This document shows, piece after piece, positions 57,601 through 64,000 of a DNA stretch of 64,000 nucleotides. The notes under the pieces are model-generated. The model saw only the letters and a list, made by a program, of their open reading frames with translations, did not search any database and was not told where the DNA came from. Source of the stretch: Plasmopara viticola (Eukaryota > Oomycota > Peronosporomycetes > Peronosporales > Peronosporaceae); NCBI GenBank assembly GCA_001695595.3, contig MBPM02000031.1, positions 434,001-498,000 of the forward strand, written 5' to 3'. The first letter of the stretch is position 1; each line of letters opens with the position of its first letter. A program made the position numbers and the translations under genes.

Positions 57601-58195
57601 TACGCCATGATCTCAAAAGAAAGTGAAGTATCGGCTAGGGTAAGCCAGCTGTTTGTAAGAGTACAGTGTTGACTAAGCGCCTCTCACAAAGCCTTTGCCT
57701 GATGGGTTGGTGAGGTGTTTTTGTCAGTATTCGGTGTAGTACAGCTCTGAAGAATTAAAAGTGGACACATGTGTTGTAATGCTTGACAAATGAGTAGGTG
57801 TGATCCGGTAAAAAAGCCTTACATCATGCAATACTCATACGTTTTGCTTACTAACGCGTTGGAGTAAGTTTTTTGATAAATGATGCGGTAAATAATTACT
57901 GTTGGATTCGAGTCGAATGTACAACTCACGGCGGTAAGCTCACCTATGAGAGTGGCTAATGTTGCAACAAGCGCTCTTAAACATCTCGTCGGCGCTAAAG
58001 CATTCGGTCACACTATGGATTCGTGGGCTGAATAGATCACAATTTTTCCAACGCGGAATGATGCACACAAAACATTAGCCCTTATATAAGGGCTGGTACC
58101 CCGTGTCAGTCCTGTTTGGCAGTTCTTAGGTGCCACGACTGTATTGAGATGCCTATACAGTTGTGGCAGCATAAATATAGCTTTGACCCGCCAAT
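54640..58195. other. Intergenic stretch, no confident gene
   Basis: The longest credible frame, at 55167-55484 (105 codons, ATG start), reads HFVSVHLQNNSANFMNILMI and VFVPMDDLRAGLLSTDQSAG. It has no recognisable motif and no clear promoter, and could be a small unknown gene or chance. An intervening block (about 54850-55150) is more GC-rich than its surroundings but untranslatable. Nothing else is supported. Confidence 0.4.
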
Positions 58196-58205
58196 ACTAA
58201 TCTAT

Positions 58206-58342
58206 GCAGTCAATTGTCATACGTTGTAGTCAATATATGTCACAACTCATTACATGAGTCAAAGCTACTTAACTGTGGTTGTGATGCGTCGACGTAATCG
58301 TATGGAGTCGATTGTCATAAGTCGTAGTCGATGAAAATCGCA
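58206..58342. repeat. Diverged duplicated segment, about 99-bp period
   Basis: GCAGTCAATTGTCATACGTT followed by GTAGTCAATATATGTC (58206-58241) resembles GGAGTCGATTGTCATAAGTC followed by GTAGTCGATGAAAATC (58305-58340). The similarity extends weakly to the left. This is an old tandem duplication in non-coding DNA. Confidence 0.55.
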
Positions 58343-59740
58343 ATTTTTAAAAAGAGTCAGCCTTATACGTGTTAAATTGTCGTAGCGCGCAGCAGATACA
58401 AATGTCAAAAGTGTTACAAATGACGTTGAACGGCTTTGTTTCTTCCAGCAGATTTAAATTAAAATCTCTTGAAGGCTATCTTTGGTGATTTCGAAGGGAT
58501 CCGGGCGTCAGCATTCCCAGCATCATATTCTTCCATATTGGCTATACTTAAAGCTTGGGACTTATAGAATTTTTGAGCCGAGATGCGACGCGCGCTGTCT
58601 TCGAGATTTAATAACACAATCTTTGCTCAAAACAACATATGAGCTTATATCCTCGCTAGTTGTTTTCATCATTTATACACTACTTCAGAGATTCTTTTAG
58701 CGAGAGCTCAGTTTCTCCAATTTCCTTAAGATTCAGTATCTGTGATACTTCTGACAGTGCCTCCAATTGCGACGCACCTGCCGTGACACGAAGTTTAGTC
58801 AAACCGTCAATTTTTCCAAAGTTTAGGTCTATTGTCATGCATAGGGTCGTTTGTGATACTCAGAGCTCCCGTTCATTTTCTGCAGGGCTATGCCCCCCGC
58901 TCCTCATCATACATCCTTTAAAAGAAGTGCTCAATGTTGTTTACGAGTTCATGTTTCTCGCTTGCAGACTTGTCTACCAATATTATATAAGCCACTTTTG
59001 GAGCTATATACCCACTATGTCTCACGGATTCGTGGTACTTACTTGCGAAGCTCTACTACCCGCAGTTGGTGGAGCTAGCCTTACCACTTGTCAATTCAAT
59101 TGAGCTTCTTTGGCACAAGCGGAGCTTGATTGAGATTTTAAACACGTCCTCAGGTCTCCCTTTGTATTGGAATTTGTATCTTTGACACCTTTCTTGGACG
59201 GATACTTGCCCATGCATTTTTTAAAAACGACAAAGGTGGGAATATAAACCACCAAACCCTATTGCTTTGTCTGATATCTATGGCCTCTCCACACCTATGA
59301 ACTTGAAACTCGTGCTTTTCTAGTCATGATCAAATCTTACCCTATCTAAGTCAACGAAAAATAGAAATCTGTGTTGTCGAAATTTCAAGAATTTACAGCC
59401 AGGCTTATTTAAACTTAGAGGATGTCTAGATTTATCCAATGATTCCGGATAAATCTCTTAAAGTGCGTTTGTGTGTACTGTCAATGGTCCACTGCTGCTG
59501 GCCTGTCTTCCTAAGAAGACTATCAAAGGCTTAGTTACTATGGTGAGTACCAAACACAAACATTATAAAAGCATAAGCCATTACCGTTATGCGCCTCGCC
59601 CCAGATCTTTCCTAGATCATCCGGTGCAACATCTGACAGCATTCACAAAAGCCCATGGGCAAAACAAAGGCTCACTTCGTCGTTCTTGTTCGGGACACAG
59701 GAACGAATAATATGGCTCTTTTTTGTCGCATTTTAACAAC
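58343..59740. other. Intergenic stretch, no recognised gene
   Basis: A 147-codon open frame (58660-59103) lacks an ATG near its start and has no recognisable motif, so it is not called as a gene. A further frame at 59471-59710 is likewise without features. Confidence 0.4.
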
Positions 59741-59741
59741 G

Positions 59742-59943
59742 GATGTTGCTTGCCTAGTAGCACTTAAGCTCATTGAAACTGTATTCAGGTCAGTGTGCTC
59801 AGGGCATAATATTGTAGGTCAAGATTTTGCATATTTACAGCTGATGTTGCTTTGACTGGTAGCACTTAAATTCATTGAAACTGTATTCAGGTTAGTGTGC
59901 TCAAGGCATAATATTTTAGGTCAAGACATTGCATATCCACAGC
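59742..59943. repeat. Tandem duplication, 101-bp unit
   Basis: The unit starting GATGTTGCTT at 59742 repeats from 59843, with roughly 85-90% identity by eye (shared core TTGAAACTGTATTCAGGT, AGTGTGCTCA and GGCATAATATT). Each unit ends in ACAGCT. It is a direct tandem repeat in non-coding DNA. Confidence 0.85.
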
Positions 59944-62900
59944 TCAAGAAAAAGTCTGTTTGTGGCTGTACTTTTCTTGGGGCAATTGGAATCACTTTTT
60001 AATTGTCGCTACTTGAACTATCAAGTGTTGAAGAAGAGCAGCTAAGCACATTAAATTTTCATGCGCAAAATCACTTTGACTTGTATGGGGAGTGACTATA
60101 ATTTTATGAAAACCGGCAGTTTTTCCAATTTTAGCATATGGATGAAGCTTATGACGTGACCGCATGGATACAAGAGAGTAAGAAATCTGGTGAAAGTCAA
60201 GACTGCTAAAAAGAAACGTTTCTTACAGCTATTTCTTTGTGCGACTTTGGTGGATTGGCTTTCGGGTGAGTACTATGCTCCAAGCTCAACTTTCCATTTC
60301 TAGTATGCTAACATCATGCGCACATGAACTTTATGATCAAAAACGTTTTTGTGACCATCTCCTTGATGGAAAAGGCTAGCTTTTCAAGGAGAAAACTGTT
60401 GATTCTACCGGCTCGGATCACAAATTGGCGCTACACCGAGGCTACCTGGAACTTGTGCCGCCAGAGCTCAATTTGCTCGAAGGGCTTAAAATCGGTGATG
60501 CGCGCCAGCTTCTTAGCAGCAGGGATGCTGCAAATATAGCCGTCATCTTGTGCTATCAAATACTGAGATAGCTTGAAGTGCCCATTTATTAATGTGATTA
60601 AGTGAAACAGCTTGTTTTAAATATTTCGAAAGGCCTTAAGCAGTCGGTCTTACTGCGCTAGTGCACAAAAAATATAGAAGTCACCAGGGTTGCTGTGGTC
60701 ATTTAGCAATACACACAGAGAAGGCCTGCCGAAAAATACACGATCTGATGGTAAGCGAGCGTTCGCTACTATCTATGTTTTTGAAAGAATCGACGTGTGC
60801 AATCGACTGTACTCTAAGGACTTGCTTCTCCAAATTACAATTTACTTTGTTTAGGTCTTCCTTTCATGCTTAACATGTATTAAGGTCACATTAAATTCTA
60901 GAGCAAAAACTTATTTTATGTTGTTTCATTCAAAATGCTTTAGTATACAAAAGCTTAGGTTAACTGTCGTGCACCAGCAAATACCATTTATCAAGGCTCC
61001 TTTGCTTTAACCTTAAAACAAGAGGTTGATATAAGTCCGTCAGTTGTAGAAATTGCCGCTAGCTTAGAATATAGCTTTCTACAAGATTATTGAAGAATTG
61101 TGAGAATATGCGATGCAGCTTGACATGAATCAACGTATGTTAGCACTACTCTCATAGTATACTCTCATAGTCTACACCTTCGTAAGCAATAACTAGATTC
61201 TGCAATCTTGCATCGATTTCAACGCGTTTTTTTGAGTTTTTACTTTGATTAGGAGCTCAATGCCACGACAACGTATTCCAATAATCTAAGCCCGGTATGC
61301 TATGACGTAAAAGAAGTTTTCTAAATGGTGTTATTGATCAGACGTGTTGCTGCAACAAGCAAAAAAAATAATCTACCTTGAAGAATCCTGATTACCAAGA
61401 ATGATCACATTGACAATTGTGTACAAGAGCGGCAAATATAAGATGATAGAGCTTAGTTAGATTGTCCAGCTGACAACACACCAGAGAATGTTCAGGCAAA
61501 AGCATCGACACCTGTAGTACTTTGTCGACAAGGTAAGCTCTTTAAGGCTACATTCAAAAAGCAGTCCTTCGATGCTCTTTCCATGATAGTTACTTGAGTG
61601 TTCCCTTTTTGCCATTAAAGCTCTGGACTAAGGATCTTTCCATCGAGCAGGGGATGCTTACACCTTCGTGTTGAGTTGCGCTCAGCAGAACTGCATTGTT
61701 GGTATTTTGCTTAGGTTACTGTGCGTACCCGCTGTGATGGGATCATGCACAAAAGGGGCGTGTAGAAAGATGTAGGATCTTTCGGTGAGAGACGCTCACA
61801 ATCTTCGGTCTATAGTGGATCGACATGTACAATAGAAAGACCGATTGATAAATGCAATAATCAGTCTGCTGAGGTCCTATCGATAAATATGTAGACGTTT
61901 TCTTCAACTTATACAGGTATTTTTTTCGATTTTGCTGTGTTTTAATTTCATCTAATGTGCAAACCGGTATTGCTATCGATAGGGTGCCTACCTATCGCGC
62001 ATCAGGAGACATTATCGGTTAGCGGCTACTTTTATTTAGAAAGAAGATGCATCCGTCGTAGAGTGTGAGTGCATCCATCAGATGTTAGTGTTTTAAAGAA
62101 GCATTTAGTGACGAAGTCAAGTCCCAAGAAGCAGAGGTTGTGGGTAATACAAATTTACTGGTGGATAAATTGTAATACTAATTACGGGTATCTAAATCCT
62201 GCAAGAAAGTAGCATAGGCCTGCGGGACATAGTAGACACCAAGCTTCACAGGTGAGTGACAAAAGTCCACCAAGCATACCATAATTCCGCAGGAAGAGAA
62301 CAAAATTGTGATGAATACTAAGTCGCAAGATTCTACGAGCGGCCCCGTGGCTGGTAAAGAGAACATATAAGCAGTAATTATCGATAACTTAACTGATCAT
62401 CCTTCTTGGACATATAAACAGATCAAAATTTTAAGGTAAAGATGCCTTGGATTAGCTTTTTTGCGCTTTGGCCCCGAGATCGTACAAGGTCTCAAGAATA
62501 TAGTAAGTTGATGTTCCTATAAATTACAAGATGTAGTGCTTGAGAAAACGACATTTTTTTGTAAGACTAACGAGTAAGATATGAGATAGGTTATACGTAA
62601 GACATAGATTCACATGTAACTAGGCGATGGAAACAATTGCTTAAGCAATGTAAGCTCATTGGTGTCTTCTCCTCTAGCACATTGCGGAAGTAAAATTAGG
62701 TGCGTTCATCACCAGCATTTGGCTCCTAAATATAAAGCCAAAAAAGATACTTTTTAGTATATTAGTAGACCATCCAGTGAAAAATGGTACCTGCTCACAT
62801 ATTATTATAATTCAAAACGTATCACTTTAACAAGTTAAACAAGTGTACGCTCTACAATACACTAAATTTGGCAGATGACTAGTACCTTATCCGAATAAGT

Positions 62901-64000
62901 CAGACGAATATACTTATAACGGCAGGTAGTGCACCAGCGTCATGATCTAACAGTGAAATTTACTGCTATAATAGCTTAAATAGCCTATTGACATTTAATG
63001 TCTTGGCTGCACAATAAATATGACGGATACGGGCTTTTGCTTAGGCTTTCTCAAGAAATATTTATGTCCATGGTACATTTTAAAAAAGCCCATCTAGGCC
63101 ACATCAGCTTACGTACACTTACAATCATTGTGCCAGTATCGACAAATATGGCTTTGTTACATATAAGTTTCAAAGCGGCGGCTGCTTTGTAAAATGTCTT
63201 CAAATTAAAGCAGTTCTCGAGAATATGAAAGCCGCATTGACTAGGCCTACGCCACGTTTCCATTTTATTAAAAAGATGCAGTTACCTGCGCATAAAATGG
63301 GCTGGTATGCAGATCCCGCAAAGCTCCATCCAGATCACTTTAGAAGAACACTGAGTTAAGCTATTAGGGCCAAAGCCATGATGCTTTAAGTAAAAACAAA
63401 GGAAGGTTTTGACATGCACCTGAAATAGCACTGCCAAAGGATACAAAAGCGTCAAACAATGTTTGCGACTCTTTTTTAATTTCGTTTTCATCTGTGCGCT
63501 GATGCAACACATTAGAATGATCATGAGAGACCCATCTCAGACAAGTCAGGATGCCGATTAAAAACTACCTAATTCATGACAGGTATTACTTGTCATGAAG
63601 ATCGAGATATACAAATATCAAATGTATTTTTTTCTTACGCTCTTTGTGAGTCTAATCAGACCTAGCTTAAGGATGGCATTGGATACGCTCTACTTGCCCC
63701 AGAAATGGCAAGATGGTTGCCTTTAATTGTAAAATAAAATCTTCGCGACAAATACAAGCCTAGCAAAGCTTTATGTACTTGCCGATGCAGAGCGAATTAT
63801 TATGTAGCCCAGATCAGCAGGCTCGAAAAATGTTAGTTGACGAGGAGGACAAAAGAATTTATCAATCATACAAATTGATGACAGCTTAAAGCTCTTAATG
63901 CGTTTCTTCATCGCAAGCAAGAAAACCGAAGTCTAATTGCTGACTTTTTAGCAGCACTCGAAATCGCATAGCTATGATTTACGAGGTAATCTACTAAAGT
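59944..64000. other. AT-rich right end, no recognised gene
   Basis: Frames are all under 85 codons and without motifs on both strands. A plus-strand peptide near 62380 (NLTDHPSWTYKQIKILR) is reminiscent of the N-terminal gag of copia retrotransposons but too short to call. CCGGTATTGCTATCGATAGG at 61971-61990 resembles the sequence left of the CHD gene at about 35980. Confidence 0.4.

Noticed and set aside
1..64000. CRISPR arrays, rRNA operons and bacterial-type operons
   Set aside because: No regularly spaced repeats or rRNA-like blocks were seen, and genes are single, intron-bearing and eukaryotic.

Overview
The window is nuclear DNA from an oomycete, most likely a downy mildew or Phytophthora relative. 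The reasons are: introns of 57-75 bp in otherwise intron-poor genes; an oomycete-style initiator (TCATTCC) just upstream of the CHD gene; a protein with the N-terminal domain of Crinkler (CRN) effectors; Mutator-like (MULE), LINE, gypsy-type and short retroelement remnants typical of oomycete repeats; and AT-rich, decayed DNA between small groups of intact genes. The species cannot be fixed from sequence alone.

Layout. Positions 1-13,100 are gene-poor. They hold a decayed minus-strand gene piece at the left edge and a LINE zinc-finger fragment near 9.2 kb. From 13.1 to 17.6 kb lies a more GC-rich patch of old coding DNA: a possible small secreted EGF-like protein, a 324-bp retroelement copy flanked by an 11-bp target-site duplication, a broken ankyrin-repeat gene, and a broken MULE transposase on the other strand. 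At 17.8-20.9 kb a CRN-like gene faces an intact ALIX/PDCD6IP (BRO1) gene tail to tail. From 21 to 36 kb there is mostly decayed intergenic DNA with a gypsy fragment, a microsatellite and short tandem repeats.

The core is a compact island at 36.3-52.5 kb with six conserved genes in strictly alternating orientation: CHD-type chromatin remodeller (+), NHL/EGF (tenascin-like) membrane protein (-), EMG1/NEP1 18S rRNA methyltransferase (+), NudC-domain co-chaperone (-), PEX3 peroxisome biogenesis factor (+), and DOT1-type H3K79 methyltransferase (-). The gaps between them are only 63 to 167 bp. Housekeeping functions (chromatin, ribosome assembly, dynein co-chaperone, peroxisomes, ESCRT/endosome) dominate. 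They look clustered by compaction, not by pathway.

From 52.8 kb rightwards repeats resume: a second inverted copy of the short retroelement, a zinc-knuckle transposon remnant, and a 917-bp MULE-like DNA element with about 49-bp terminal inverted repeats around a SWIM/zinc-knuckle transposase end. After that come about 9 kb of AT-rich DNA with no recognisable gene but two tandem duplications.

The most interesting signals are the alternating gene island, the tenascin-like gene whose frame is broken four times in a way that one missing base each would explain, a GC-AG intron in EMG1, the TIR-bounded MULE deletion derivative, and the CRN-like gene whose predicted second exon runs antisense into ALIX.
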